Shown here: positions 42,240-54,511 of the stretch, piece by piece
How positions within the stretch are numbered: position 1 is the first letter of the stretch
How the letters are laid out: every line of letters begins with the position of its first letter
Origin: Perognathus longimembris pacificus
Taxonomy: Eukaryota; Chordata; Mammalia; Rodentia; Heteromyidae
DNA: 64,000 nt
Direction: 5' to 3'
Assembly (NCBI RefSeq): GCF_023159225.1
Contig: NC_063167.1
Span: 72,045,798 to 72,109,797 of the forward strand
Translations under genes and position numbers: made by a program
The notes under the pieces: generated by a model
Databases searched by the model: none
What the model was told of the DNA's origin: nothing
Seen by the model: only the letters and a program-made list of their open reading frames with translations

Positions 42240-42436
42240 GGCTGGGAATATGGCCTAGTGGTAGAGTGCTTGCCTCACATACATGAAGCCCTGGGTTCAA
42301 TTCCCCAGCACCACATATATAGAAAATGGCCAGAAGTGGTGCTGTGGCTCAAGTGGTAGAGTGCTAGCTTGAGCAAAAAGAAGCGAGGGACAGTGCTCAG
42401 GCCCTGAGTTCAAGCCCCAGGACTGGCAAAAAAAAA
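42240..42436 (+). mobile_element. Family A dimeric SINE
   Basis: Full-length ID plus Geo with a short A tail. A 13-bp duplication ATGTAATCCCTTG (42227-42239 and 42437-42449) is perfect. Confidence 0.94.
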
Positions 42437-42449
42437 ATGTAATCCCTTG

Positions 42450-43194
42450 TTTCTAATCTGAAATAATAAAATCTCAGCTCAAAGGGACCACAGGTTCAAG
42501 ACCACCTAGGAACGAAGAACTGCATGGGCTCCATCAGCATCATCTCACACCAAGGCTGATGCTGCTCCCCTCCATCCACGGAGGCCGTTTTAGAGCACAC
42601 ACACTTTCCGTGTGGGTTTCTGGACTCAGTACTCACCATTGGAACAAAGACCCACCAGACCCACAGGCAGCAATCACAAGCTGAGTGTGGGATGATTTGT
42701 TTCCCACACATCCTTGCACACATCATCCTGTGTCCTGCAGTTGCCTACAATCCAAAGACTTGAGGAAAAGGGAGCAAAGTCATCCACTCTTTGGCTTTAG
42801 AAAACCTTTTCCCAGAAAGAGCAGAGAACACATGTGAAAGGCGCTGGGAATCGGCAGACTCTCCTGCTCCCCTTTTTCTGTGCCCTTTCTGACTCACCAA
42901 GCAACAGGTGAGCCCTCCAGGCAAGATGGAGAAAGGAGAGCTGAAGAAGAAGAAAGGAAGTCAGAGGTGGGGTACAGCTGGGCTTCCTCTGTTCTCCCCC
43001 AATCGTCAAAATTCCAACTGTTCCTGTGTTTACCTGGAGGACCCAGAAGACCCCTTTACAACTGGGAGATGGGAGAGCGGATCTCTATACATGAAGTCTG
43101 CAGGGATGCAAGCCAGATGAGTTGGTTATAGACTGCCCCATAGTGGCTTGTAAGTCTGTGGATTTAAATGAGCTTGCTCAAAAGTAATTGCATG
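42450..43194. other. Spacer, no gene recognised
   Basis: Unmasked DNA with domainless frames under 85 codons on both strands. Confidence 0.45.
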
Positions 43195-43245
43195 CAGCTA
43201 GGCACCAGTGGCTTACCCCTATAATCCTAGTTAGATCTGTGGATT
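43195..43245 (+). mobile_element. Short family B 5' fragment
   Basis: GCAGCTAGGCACCAGTGGCT and CCCCTATAATCCTAGTTAGA are the first 50 bases of the 7SL-like monomer. The rest is deleted. Confidence 0.55.
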
Positions 43246-43408
43246 GCAGTTAATCTCATTTAATCATAACCTTTTGGTGTATATAACTATTGGCCCCAAC
43301 CTATGAACACAAAGACATTCAATTTCCTATGAGCTATCACCTACTACTGATCATTAGGAAAGCCAGAATTTGTATCTGTATCTACATGGCTCAAAAAACA
43401 TCAGAGAA

Positions 43409-43601
43409 GGTCTGGGGATATGGCCTAGTGGCAAGAGTGCTTGTCTCGTATACATGAGGCCCTGGGTTCAATTCCCTAGCACCACATATGTAGAAAATGG
43501 CCAGAAGTGGCGCTGTGGCTCAAGTGGCAGAGTGCTAGCCTTGAGCAAAAAGAAGCCAGGGACTGAGGCCCTGAGTCCAAGCCCCAGGACTGGCCAAAAA
43601 A
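43409..43601 (+). mobile_element. Family A dimeric SINE
   Basis: ID plus Geo with a roughly 10-base deletion in Geo between CCAGGGAC and TGAGGCCC. A 9-bp duplication ATCAGAGAA lies at 43400-43408 and 43602-43610. Confidence 0.92.
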
Positions 43602-43688
43602 ATCAGAGAAAACGATTTATCTAGTACATGGTTGTTACCTATGGAACAGTAAATATAACTGAAATAAAATTAAAGCTTGTGTTTTTTT

Positions 43689-43894
43689 GTTTCTTTGTAT
43701 TTTTCCAATCCTGGGCCTTGGACTCAGGGCCTGAGCACTGTCCCTGGATTCTTTTTGCTCAAGGCTAGCACTCTGCTACTTGAGCCACAGTGCCACTTCT
43801 GACCATTTTCTATATATGTGGTGCTGGGGAATTGAACCCAGGGCTTCATGTATACAAGGCAAGCATTTTGCCACTAGGCCATATTCACATCCCC
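43689..43894 (-). mobile_element. Family A dimeric SINE, reverse
   Basis: Full-length reverse copy. The duplication AAGCTTGTGTTTTTTT (43673-43688) recurs at 43895-43910 with one T-to-C change, so the insertion is slightly older. Confidence 0.92.
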
Positions 43895-43910
43895 AAGCTC
43901 GTGTTTTTTT

Positions 43911-46096
43911 ATGACAAAATATGCATCTCCCTATCTTGGTTGTGCCAATGCACATCAATATTGAGAAAACTCCTCTTTACAGGGCTTCATAAAGCTCAGG
44001 CCCTGCCCTCTGCTTTCCCAGGAATGAGCAGGCAGCGCAGGAGGCAGCCTCCTGACCCAGGTGTAAACGAGAATCTGCTCCACCTCCAATGGGTAGTGAC
44101 TTTGATCCCTGGAGGACACTCAATCAAACAACAGCAGAGACTCCCCCAAATCCAAAAACTCAAGACAACATAGAGCCAACACCAGAACTACCATTTCTAA
44201 GTTTTCGGTTCAGTATTCCTGACACTTAAACCATAATGAGGTCTCTAAGGAATCCCAATAAATACCTACCCTCTTTCTTGTCTAAAAATTGACAAAAAGA
44301 AGAGAAGAGAATTGGCAAATGGAGAATAAAAGATACCCTTTGTTTCTGATCGAGGCTGAGTTGGAAAATCTAGCCATTTCTCTGCCAGGAAACCTGCCAA
44401 CCCTAGAATGGAATAAGAGAAAAAAAACCTTTGCTAGAAGACTAAGGAAGAATCATCTGTCCCAGAGGAGAATCATGACACTACATTGCAACCTTAAACA
44501 AAAAGACCCACCATGAGGTATGTAAAAATGCTCCTATAATACTCCCTAGTTATTTACTCTAAGTCTACGTTAGGCTTCACCCACCCACTGTGTTTACATG
44601 CATCCAGGTAGCTGTGTCTCCTGTTGCTCTGTGAACACAGGGAGAGGTAATCTCTCGATTCTTAAACTATGAAACGAGGTGAGATGGGGTGAGATGGAGG
44701 GTCGACTGAGCAACCCTGAAATCTCAACACCTATTCAGCTACTACTTCTGCCCTATGTAAAGTTGACCTGGCTCACTCTGACACAAGAAAAACTGTTCTG
44801 TGTTTACTAAGAAAAACTGTTCTGTGTTTATTAACTCATAGGAGATTTCCAACTAGAACTATCTTAATTCTAATGAACTCAGTGTTTCCTGAAAACTCAT
44901 AGGTTTGAAGTATCTGGATCTTAAATATGTTGCCATTCTAGCATTTTTCCACTGGGTTATCAAGTCCTGCTCCCTATTTGCTTCTTGGAGCCATTGTACA
45001 ATGCACAATGCATGTTTAAAGGATAAGAATTGATAGATGGATTCTCCCAACTGATTGGCAAAGCCTTTTATAAAGTAGGTGGAAGGCAGGAATGGTTCTC
45101 ATCATTCCCTGTCTCCACCATCTTGATTCATCTACAGTGAAAAAGAAGGAGGGCGTGGGTGTGGAAATGTGTATGTGTGCCTGTGTGTTTCTGTATTTCA
45201 AATTGCATTTTTTTGGCTACATCTCCAATGAGATGATTAAAGAACTTTAGCTCTTTGCAACTCGCTCAGCCAAAAGTTTGACTATGCCTCGCTTTCTCAA
45301 TATGGTTCTCATTTGCTTTCAACCTCATTCATTTCTTATTATTTGTCTTTCAGAGAAAAAGGCAGTAACAAAAATCAACCTTGGTCTTCGTTAATTAAGG
45401 CCTGCATTCTTGCTGGTACATTTCAGGAAGAGAATCGTAACGTTTACCTCACTCTCTAGAAACCTTATAATGTGGTTCTCTTCATTCATCAGGGCTCCAT
45501 TCCCGGCTTTGGGGCCCATCTTGGTTTGGAGGTCTTTAAGTTTTCATACTGTATTGTGGACATCATTTCACTTTGTAAAATTTTGTTTCTCTCTGCAGAG
45601 ATCCTGGAAGCAACCACTAGGATAATTCTATTGGTTTCCCTTTGGGAAGAAGACAAGAAACAAGGATTTTATCTGACTTTTGTGATTTTTATAACTGAAA
45701 GAGAGAAGGGTGGTAAAAGCTGGACTTTCCCCTCCTGTCACCCCCAAATACCAAGCATTCTGATGTTCATTCCCTTGTTTACTTGGTGTCTGACATCTCG
45801 ACCCATGGAAATTCAGTCTCTGTTTTCATGAGGGATAAAATAAAAGCATTGAATTTCAGAGTTTTTTTCCCACCAAGATGTGGAACTATATGTAGTGAGG
45901 AAGAAAGGGCTTCTGGTCTCTTTTCCTCTTAACATTTATGCCTTTGAAAAGAAGAGTGGTGTGGCTCAGAGATCATTTTACTCCAGCCCACTTAGTAATT
46001 TTGACCAAAGTAAAGCACTTGGGCTGAGATTTTTAAGAACAGATCTTTAAGGAAATTTCCCCACCTGCTTATTCAATTCCTTTGCTCAAGGTACTA
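43911..46096. other. Spacer of about 2.2 kb, no gene recognised
   Basis: No repeat family was identified. Frames of 71-127 codons carry no known domains. A 24-bp period duplication at 44785-44830 is listed separately. Confidence 0.45.
44785..44830. repeat. Two-copy tandem duplication, 24-bp period
   Basis: The 22-bp block from AAGAAAAACTGTTCTG through TGTTTA is repeated once with a 2-bp linker and no mismatch, indicating a recent local duplication. Confidence 0.9.
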
Positions 46097-46215
46097 GTGA
46101 AGGCCTTGAGTTGGCCCCCCACATCTGTAATCCCAGCTACCCAGGGGGCTGAGATCTGTGGATCCCAGGCCAAAGCCAACCCAGGCAGGGGAGGTGCTAT
46201 AGAGACTCAGAGACA
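46097..46215 (+). mobile_element. Family B left-monomer fragment
   Basis: ATCTGTAATCCCAGCTACCC, GGGGCTGAGATCTGTGGATC and CCAAAGCCAACCCAGGCAGG are the 7SL-like monomer. No Geo part follows. Confidence 0.72.
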
Positions 46216-47719
46216 ATCTTACAATCCACATCAAATCCAACGTAGGACAGAGCAAAAACGATATGGAACAGAAAAGGGAGATGTAGAAAGAGTGAGAAAT
46301 GGAGATGAACTCTAATCCTTTGTGATGTTAAGGTGCTTGTGTTCATTTGGCTGGCTCACCAGCTTGGGCCCTGAGGTACCCCAATGGAAGGAACAGCACA
46401 GGAGATTGAGAAGCAGCTGCAGCAAGTGAGATGAGAGATGAACTGACAGAAATAGGTCCTAAGAGCCAACCTGCTCAAGATTTCCCACAAGGTAGTGAGT
46501 TTGATTTCATGTGCTATTGACAGCTCAAGATGAGAATGGAGAATTCAATCCTGGTGGATTTAGGGGTGGCTTTCAACTATATGAATAGAAATGAAAACTT
46601 GATTGAATAGCTTCAGGAGGTAGTGATTACAGACACTCCTTGTCTAGAAAGAAACTTGAAAATAAAATCAAGAGAAGGTTCCAGCATTTGGAAGGTTAAG
46701 TGATCAGTTGTCTGATCCTTCTGGCACTATTGATTCTCAGTTTGCTAGAATAAAAGTTAATGCTGATCAAACTGACTCCATGCCAGCACTTTTTATTTTT
46801 AATTTATTTGATCTTCATATAGGGGTGCCACAATCCATTTGGAAATTTATAGCAGCATGCCTGGGTCCTACAAATGCATCCATGGAGATGGATGGGCTGA
46901 GAGCAGCTGACAAGAAGCTGTAAGAGTTTGAACTTTACTCTCCCCGCAAGGTAATGGCTGTAGAAGATCTTTAGCACAAGGAGGAAGGGCAGAAGGCTGA
47001 ATTCATACTGTTGTCCTGGCTCTGAAGCCCACTCTCACCCACACGGAGCACTGGGTCGGATCTTTGGTTGTACCAGCCTGTGAAATGATGGGGCTCTTTT
47101 CTCCCGTGGCTGCTGTGCAGTGCACCCCTCTGTTCGGGTCACTGCCACCGTGGAAAGCAGAGGAATCAGGAAGCTCACCAGAGCCCAGCTCTCTCTGTTC
47201 TCAACCTTCGTACGCATCCATGCCATGATCTTCTATTGTCTGGTCTCTCCTCTTACACTTTCCAGTCCACAGCCACTTCTGCCTGAGATGATTAGGCACT
47301 GGAGTGATGCTGGTGATCAAAGTTACCAGGGCCCTGGTGAGCCTTAGGCAACACCAGGCTTGGGAGAGAGAAATGCCCCAGTTAATCCGCACAAGGCTTG
47401 GCACTAGGACCGAGACCAGGCTCTAAGACCACTGTAGCTTCTGTTCTTCCTGCTTTACTCTTTTCAAGAAACAACTTCTCCCAGGAGCCAACATTCTACA
47501 TATCTGTTTCCCCATCTTTCCCACCCACAGTACCTTACTGTACCAACCCAGGTGCCTTCAGTCAAAAATAGAAAACGGGACTCCAATGAATTTACAGGAG
47601 ATTATCTTATTTTATAGAGCCAGAAGTCATCTCCTCAATGGCACTTTCTGTCATGGACCTTGTGCTATGCCATCCTCATATGTCGGCATCTGCCAAGACA
47701 GCTCTCCTACTGCCACTTT
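46216..47719. other. Spacer of about 1.5 kb, no gene recognised
   Basis: No recognised repeats or domains. The longest frames are about 77 codons. Confidence 0.45.
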
Positions 47720-48295
47720 GCTGGATCCAGGGGTGGCTTGTTACGAACCTGAAATGTCCCCCCAAAAGATTCATATTTAAAGACTTGGTTGCCAGGCAAT
47801 GGGACTTTGGGGGAATAGCCAGATTGTGGGGTGCTAACTTCATCAATGGGTTAATCCATCCATGAGTGTGATAGCTCATCTTCCTTGCCAACTTGATTGA
47901 ACTGACATCTAGAGGATTAGTAAAGCACAACTCTGGGTGTGTCTTTGAGGGGTTTCTAGACAATTTGGTCATAAGGACTAACGATCTAATGATGGATTCA
48001 TAATATGATGTTACTATGATGTTATTATTTGGAGATAGTAAAGGCAGGAGATGGGGCCTCTTTGAAGGAAATAGGTTACTGGGGGTGTATCTTTGGGGCT
48101 ATGTCTTGCCATGGCCACTTCCTGTGTTCTTTCTACTTCCTGTTGGCCATTATATAGGCTCTTCACCATGACTTCTCTTCCACAATGGGCAGAACCCACT
48201 GGAACTATGAGCCACACTACATAATTCCTCCCATTTCTCTCAGGAACCTGGTCACAACAGTAATCAAATTAACACAAATGAGTTTGTATCTGGAC
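47720..48295 (+). mobile_element. Probable MaLR/ERVL-type LTR fossil, composite
   Basis: TGTTACGAACCTGAAATGTC with CCCCAAAAGATTCATATTTA resembles the 5' end of MLT1-type LTRs. GAGATGGGGCCTCTTTGAAG and a TATGAGCCAC..AACACAA end resemble MaLR 3' parts. A middle block (about 47870-48000, TTGCCAACTTGATTGAACTG) may be a separate old insertion. Family naming is tentative. Confidence 0.42.
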
Positions 48296-48611
48296 AGATA
48301 CTCCAGAGGTGGGACTGGGTGGGGGAAAGGTAGCTTACCTGTGGTGGTTCCCACCCCCCCCACAGAAGCTCCACTTTACCACTGCTCAGAAACAGTGAAG
48401 CCGTGGACTGAGACCTCTGAAACAAAGCCTTTCCTCTCTTGTTTATTACAATGGTGAAACTGTGATAAAACACAGTTCCAGGAATGAGAAGATCCTTTCA
48501 GAGGCTCCCCAGGAAATCCTTTGCATACCCTGTCCAGAATCTGAACCAATTCCTCCTATAAAAAGTCAGACAAATCAGCCTTTAACCAGAATAAAATCTT
48601 ATTCTGCTATC
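48296..48611. other. Spacer, no gene recognised
   Basis: A CCCACCCCCCCCAC run lies at about 48349-48362. No repeat family or domain was seen. Confidence 0.45.
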
Positions 48612-48720
48612 ACAGGCCAAGAAACTAAGGATCCGAGAAGTTGGTAATGTGCCAAGTACTACATGGCTCGTGAGTAGCACATGGAACTTTGCTGGCTGAA
48701 GACAATGGTGCACCCTTCCT
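48612..48720 (-). mobile_element. Possible MIR fossil, reverse
   Basis: AAGAAACTAAGGATCCGAGA, AGTTGGTAATGTGCCAAGTA and ACATGGCTCGTGAGTAGCAC follow the reversed MIR order (GAAACTGAGGCACAGAGA, TAACTTGCCCAAGGTCAC, AGCTAGTAAGTGGCAG). Confidence 0.55.
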
Positions 48721-50653
48721 ACAAGGTCCAAATCTGCAGACATCCCATCAAGTCCCTTAATCAAAACAGCAGTCTGTATATAACCTACACACACGCCCCC
48801 TGTGTCCCTTAAATCATCTCGAGCTCACAATACCAATACAAGGAAAATGCAAAAAAAAAAATGTTATATTGTACTGGTAAGGCACTAATGACCCAAAGAG
48901 TGTCTGTATGTGTTCAGTTCAGAAACAATTACTTGAAATTATTTTCAGTCCACAGCTGGTTTAACCCACACATGTAGACCCCTAGAAAGAGTACTGACAC
49001 ATCTAGCACAAGGCTTGACACTGAAAAGGTTCTCATGAAGGCTGTTGTCTTATACCCTATCTGTCTAATCCATTGTGTAGCCACTTACCACACAATGGTT
49101 TACACTTAAATTGAAAGCGTTAAAATGTAAAAATCCCATGCCTCAGCCACACAGGCCACATGTCAAGCCTCATTTGACGTGTACCTCTGAGGACTGGGAG
49201 CTGTCAGAGCGCCTCTGTAGCTCTGGTCGGCAGCACAACACTCTCTTACCTATAGGCGACTGTGCATCTCTCCTATTATTTCCAGACTCTGGGAAACCCA
49301 CAGGAGATGATGCCTGCTCTCAAAATGTGCTCTTCTCCCCTTTTCCATTCTGCTAAGCCAGACCCAAGACCAAGGTGGGTCTCAGTGTAGACAGAGCTTC
49401 CTCCTGGATTCTGGGTGAGGCTGGAGGGACTAGGACTGCTTCCCAGAAGTTAGATGGAACCAGAGGCTTGCTGTTCCCTGCCACTAGGAGCTCAGCACCC
49501 CCCCCCCCCCTTCCTAGCTTCTGTGTACTGCTCCCGCTTGCTCTGGGGGCTCAGAGGGAATGGCAGTGATGACATATTTAATGAAAGGTAAATATTTACG
49601 GTCAGTCTCCAGCAGATGTGCTCTGTGGGTGGGTGGATGGGTGAGCACAGACAGAGCTATGAGCCATGGCTCTCTGGGTCTCACCTTAGCAATTGCTGTG
49701 CCTGAACTTCGCCTTGTTCTGAAGTCAGAGCCGGTGGGGAGGAGGGAATGAAGGTTCTATCGGCAGCCCTCCAACTCCTGGAGGATGGCAGTGCGCCTGC
49801 AGCTGGAGCAGTTTCCCTGCACTGTCTCTGAAAACTCCCAGAGGCACAGAATAGCCTTGCGGCCAGTGTCCTGGGGCACTGCTGGCATCTAGTGTAGAGA
49901 CAGGGAAATGCAAACACTGCGTATGCGTAAGCCCAGGGAGGGCTGCAACCATACCTCACTGAGCACTGTAAGGTGAGCCCTGAGGCCTCCTCCTCCTTGA
50001 GGAGTGGCTGCCAGCAGACAGAGGAACCCTACAAACGAGAAGTTGTTTCCCCAGTTCCCCAGACAACACTCACACCATTGGCTCTCAACACTACCAGACC
50101 CACGCCCTTACTTTCTATACGTAATAACCAGTTACCACTAGTTAAGTCTTATGGACATTTAAAACCTACCTATGCACATTAAAGTCCAAACATCATCATA
50201 ACTGTAATATAAAGGGGAAAGTATTTGATAAAAATATATTTCAATGTACATTATGTTCATGCACAAACACCAGAACACATAATCAGATCATGTGGTTACA
50301 TCTGTTGTTGAATTTAAGAGAAGAATATCAGTAAAAAGTAGAAGTATATAAGAAGTCCAAGAAAATAAAAGAGTATTGTGTGTGTGTGCCCAATTTTATG
50401 TGATAAGAAATGAAAGGAAATGTCTTAAAGAAGAAATGTGATGTTTTACATTGGGTGAATGGAAATTGGAAATAAGAAAACAGACAGGAGCCAAGACACA
50501 ACTGGGATACCAAGAATTCAGAAGTGGGAACTTAAGGAATATCTGAAAGAAACATGTGTCCCCAAAGAATGGATGGAAACAGAGAGAACAGGAAGGAAAT
50601 TTCAGGGTAAGGTGGGAGCAGACACTAGTTTATTTGCTACTGGTTATTGAAGA
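48721..50653. other. Spacer of about 1.9 kb, no gene recognised
   Basis: A run of 13 C at 49498-49510 is the only simple repeat of note. Frames up to 92 codons on both strands have no domains. Confidence 0.45.
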
Positions 50654-50741
50654 GGGGTTGGGGTGTGGCTTAACAGTCGAATGCTGCTAGCATGCATGGG
50701 GTTTGGGTTCAATCTAGCACCACCACCAAAATATAAAAAAA
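50654..50741 (+). mobile_element. ID-like SINE monomer
   Basis: GGGGTTGGGGTGTGGCTTAA, TGCTAGCATGCATGGGGTTT and GGTTCAATCTAGCACCACCA are a diverged ID unit followed by an A-rich tail. No Geo half is present. Confidence 0.7.
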
Positions 50742-51477
50742 ATGAACTAATGATGTTTGCAATATAAATCAATACTACAAGTACAATAGTCATCCAATCA
50801 ATGAAAACATGGAAGAAGATAGGATCTGAAGACAACAATGGTGAAAGGCAGTCATTTCAATGCTGAGTCTCAGCCCAGGGAGTGCTGTGGTCCCTGTGAA
50901 CACTACCAGCAGTGTAAACCAGGCAATAAAGACTGTCTGAGTGACCCTGCTGCCGGTCACTGTGGGCCTCCTGTGACTAGAATCTACAGAAACATCTTTG
51001 CACTGGAGTTCTACTGCATTCCATCACCTACAGGTGATCTGCCATCTTCCCATATTCTTAACAGATCCTGGGAACCCCAACCCTGTGCTTGCTTCTACAA
51101 AGTGCTCAGAGCTCTTTCTTTTTCCATTCTTCCAAACAAAACCCAAGATGAAGAAGGTAGTCCTCGGGAAGTAGTATGCTCCATACAACTTTCATAACTT
51201 ATCTGAAAACACTACTTAGTGCTGTTGCTTTTAATTTCTCAAGCGCCAATTGTGAGGGTGCTTTACCTACATCACCTGAGTGCACTCTTAGAACAACCTT
51301 GCAAGGCATGTATTTGCATTTGCACATAACAGGGATGGAAACACAGATTTGGGAAGTTCACATCTGGCTAGGTGCTTAGTTGAATGCAAACACAACCATC
51401 TTGCATCTGAGTCTTGTAGCCACACTAGTAGCAAGGTGAGCAGAACCATGACTTATTTTGCTTTTGGCTTTGTTTTT
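50742..51477. other. Spacer with a possible reverse MIR at 51240-51375
   Basis: GGTGCTTTACCTACATCACC, CTCTTAGAACAACCTTGCAA and AGGGATGGAAACACAGATTT fit a reversed MIR loosely. Nothing else was recognised, and the 119-codon frame at 50838-51197 has no domain. Confidence 0.4.
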
Positions 51478-51536
51478 CCCCTTTTTGCTGAGGTTTGAAC
51501 TCAGGGCTTGGCACTTGCTAGGCAAGCCTCCAGCCC
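51478..51536 (-). mobile_element. ID-like SINE fragment, reverse
   Basis: TGCTGAGGTTTGAACTCAGG and GGCACTTGCTAGGCAAGCCT are the reversed B box and central part of an ID-type unit. Confidence 0.55.
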
Positions 51537-51614
51537 ACTTTGGTTTTGAGTTACCTGAGGCCAAAGGCAGCAATGGTTGAATGTGGTGCTGTTGGCATGC
51601 AACATCTCTCTTTA

Positions 51615-51790
51615 TTTTTTAATTAATTTTATTGACAAGTTGATGTAGAGAGGGGGTACAGTTACATAATAAGGTAGTGAGTACATTTCTTGTCTTATTT
51701 GTTATACCCACCCTCATTTTTCTTTCCCTTCACTAGTTCAGATAAGCATATATACAATACCCAGTGTACCAAAATCATATACAGTGTACC
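51615..51790 (-). mobile_element. L1 3' UTR fragment, reverse
   Basis: ATTTTATTGACAAGTTGATG, GGGGGTACAGTTACATAATA and AGTGAGTACATTTCTTGTCT match a reversed L1 3' end. CATCTCTCTTTA on its left (51603-51614) recurs beyond the following SINE at 52010-52021, so L1 and SINE may have used the same target in turn. Confidence 0.65.
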
Positions 51791-51800
51791 ATCTCTCTCT

Positions 51801-52007
51801 TTTTTTTTTTTTGGCCAGTCCTAGGCCATGAACTCAGGGCCTGAGCACTGTCCCTGGCTTCTTTTTTGCTCAAGGCTAGCACTCTGCCACTTTAGCCACA
51901 GCACAACTTCTGGCCATTTTCTGTATATGTGGTGCTGAGGAATCGAACCCAGGGCCTCATGTATACAAGGCAAGCACTCTTGCCACTAGGCCATATTCCC
52001 AGCCCCC
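51801..52007 (-). mobile_element. Family A dimeric SINE, reverse
   Basis: Full-length reverse ID plus Geo with a T run (its tail) on the left. ACCATCTCTCT occurs on both sides (51788-51798 and 52008-52018), consistent with a duplication inside the earlier L1-associated target. Confidence 0.9.
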
Positions 52008-52021
52008 ACCATCTCTCTTTA

Positions 52022-52745
52022 AAAGCAAATATTTTAATTGACACAAAATAATTGTCTACAGTTAGGAGGCATGGTGCAACATTTTCATACACCTATACCT
52101 TATGTCCTCATGAAGCCCGGAGAGGTTAGCAAACCCTTCACCTCAAGCATTTATGCAGTGTCTCCTTACTGACTGCAAGGTCGCTATCTCCTCAGAGTCA
52201 ACCTCATTTCTCGAGATATTTACATCCTATTTTGTTCCAGGGAATTTTAGAAATCAGCTACAATCCTAAGAAAATTAAATTAAACTCTATTGGCAGGATA
52301 TGAACATGGTAATTTATCAATTGTTTTATAATAAAAACCAGAAATTGAAATGTCACTTAGGGCATTTAGTTAAGATCTTTGCTCAGTATGGGAACAATTA
52401 GCAACAGACTGCAAATAAATTCCTTGATTGCACTCAAGGATGGGAAAGTGACTTGTCACAAAGGATAAGATGGTGATCTAGCTTGAACATCTGTCATCAG
52501 ATTGATGTTGAGTTTGATCCTCCAGGGTGGGCTGGCTGCATTGTCTTCCACTTGCAGTGCTTCTTGAACACTCCTAAACTTGCATGCGGAGCCTAAGGTA
52601 CTGAGAGGGGAAAACTCTCTCCCAACAAGGTCATCGGAGGGGAATAGAATGCTCAGCAAAATCTGTTTCTAAGAGTTGGTTTTACAGTTGAGTGAACTGT
52701 TCTCTCTCATTAGTGACAGTGATCAATTAGCATAGTAGGAATGAC
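52022..52745. other. Spacer, no gene recognised
   Basis: No recognised repeat or coding domain. The sequence is AT-leaning. Confidence 0.45.
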
Positions 52746-53036
52746 CCTACCTTTCATACTCTGAGAGTGGGAATGTAAACTACTTTTGGAGAACTTTTTC
52801 TTATAAAATTGAAAACACACTTAGATGTTACTCAGCAATTTCACTTCTGGGCATTAATCTGTGAGAAATGAAGCTACATTTACCAAAAAATTGAAATTGT
52901 GTAAGAATTTTCATAGTAGCTTATTCCCAAATAGAAAACAATCCACATGTCCACCAAAAGGAAAATGGACAAATTTGTATTCTGTGCATACAGTAGAATA
53001 ACTCTATGCAGTATAAAAACACTCATAAAAACAACT
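52746..53036 (+). mobile_element. Ancient L1 ORF2 3'-terminal fragment
   Basis: GAGAGTGGGAATGTAAACTA, CAGCAATTTCACTTCTGGGC, TTCATAGTAGCTTATTCCCA and CCACATGTCCACCAAAAGGA follow the ORF2 end of old mammalian L1 in order. Strongly diverged, with no open frame. Confidence 0.78.
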
Positions 53037-53040
53037 TAGT

Positions 53041-53275
53041 GCTGGATGCTGGTGGTTCACACTGGCAGTTCTAGCTATTCAGGATTCTGAGATCCAGAGG
53101 ATCATGATTTGAAGTTAGCCTAAGCAGAAAAGTTTGCTAGACTCCATCTCCAAAATAACCAATAAGAAGCCAGGCTGGAAGCATGGCTCAAGTGGTTGAG
53201 CACCAGCTGGACAGCAAACCAAGCAAGTTCGAGGCCCTGAGTTCAGAAAAAGCCTAGTACTCCTCCCCACAAAAT
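53041..53275 (+). mobile_element. Family B dimeric SINE
   Basis: TGCTGGATGCTGGTGGTTCA, CTAGCTATTCAGGATTCTGA, the CCAAAATAACCAATAAGAAG linker and a diverged Geo (ATGGCTCAAGTGGTTGAGCA). It abuts the old L1 fragment. Confidence 0.8.
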
Positions 53276-53569
53276 GGATAACTCAAGAAATTAATCAAAC
53301 AAGTAAATGTTTAATTGGTTCCAGTAATTTAAACTTTGAACATGCATATTACTAATCCCGGATATTTAGGTATTTAAACAGTGTTTCTGTGTAGATGAAA
53401 GAGGAATTATGAAGAAGACACAAGGAAACCTTCAGATGTAATGAAAATGGTAAAATTTTACACTTAAAACAAGTTCAAACTGAGCACACTGAGGCATGTC
53501 TTCACGTGATGGTGAGTTTTTCTTATATGAATAGGTCTGAGCTTGCTCAGTAAAATCCCTTTGCTTTCC

Positions 53570-53792
53570 AGGTACTGGTGGCTCACACCTGTAATCCTAG
53601 CTACTCAGGAGGCTGAGCTCTGAGGATCACAGTTCAAAGCCAGCCCAGGAAGAAAGACTCTTGTCTCCAGTTAACCACTAGAAAACCTGATGTGGCACTG
53701 TGGCTCAGTGGTAGAGTACGATCCTTGAGTGAAAAAGCTCAGGGACAAGGCCCTGAGTTCAAGCCCTACAACTGATACCCCACCCCCCAAAA
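53570..53792 (+). mobile_element. Family B dimeric SINE
   Basis: CCAGGTACTGGTGGCTCACA, TCCTAGCTACTCAGGAGGCT, the CCAGTTAACCACTAG linker and Geo (TGTGGCTCAGTGGTAGAG). Its flanks share TCCCTT..TTTGCT words, a worn duplication. Confidence 0.88.
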
Positions 53793-53944
53793 AAGTCCCT
53801 TCCTTTGCTCAGAGAGACTACTTTGGGAATTATTTCCAGTGCTTTCTTGTCTTGCTGCAAGTAATAAGCCTTGCTTCATTCTTCTCTTCCCTGGTTGTGT
53901 TAATTCGCTTCCATTTTTGTCCAGTCACAGATTTATCCTCAATA

Positions 53945-54155
53945 CTAATAATAACATTCATAGGCCATTTACTGTGAATCATGAAGTGTTCTAAGGGCTT
54001 AGCACGTACTTCATCATGAGGTAGGGATCAAAATTTCCATTTTACATATAAGGAAACTGAGGCATGAAAAGAAATAATAAATTGTCATATAGCTAATAAA
54101 CAGAAAATCTGGGCTGTATAGGCTCCAGAGTCTACCCTTAACTACTCAACTTTTA
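53945..54155 (-). mobile_element. MIR fossil, reverse
   Basis: GGCCATTTACTGTGAATCAT, CATTTTACATATAAGGAAAC then TGAGGCATGA, and GGCTCCAGAGTCTACCCTTA then ACTACT follow the whole reversed MIR in order. One of the clearest MIRs here. Confidence 0.8.
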
Positions 54156-54511
54156 GTTGTTACCACAGAGAGCTGCTTATAGGAGACCTGAGCAGAGAAA
54201 GATTGCTTCTGAGTAGCAGAGACAGCTTCCCAAATAAGCAAGTTTTGTGTGACAAATTGTACACTATTCTCTGCATCCACTCCTAGTCCTGGGATCTAAA
54301 AAAAACTGAACCCACTGGTTTTGGGTCTGCATGGATTATGGTTGAAGATTCAGCTAAGGCCTCAGATCTGCTGAACTGAGATGAGAGCCTACAGGGAACA
54401 GCAGACCAGAGCTAGAGCTGGTGACAGATGCTCAGAGACTGCCTGCAAGGAGAGGCAAGTAGTGCCTGGTACTTGCTCTTCCTTCTCCCTGGAAAGCTCT
54501 ATTTATTTTAA
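54156..54511. other. Spacer, no gene recognised
   Basis: No known repeat or domain recognised. Confidence 0.45.

Noticed and set aside
44040..44520. Possible processed pseudogene
   Set aside because: Two frames of 75-127 codons sit close together, but neither matches a protein I recognise and no poly-A tail or duplication is visible.
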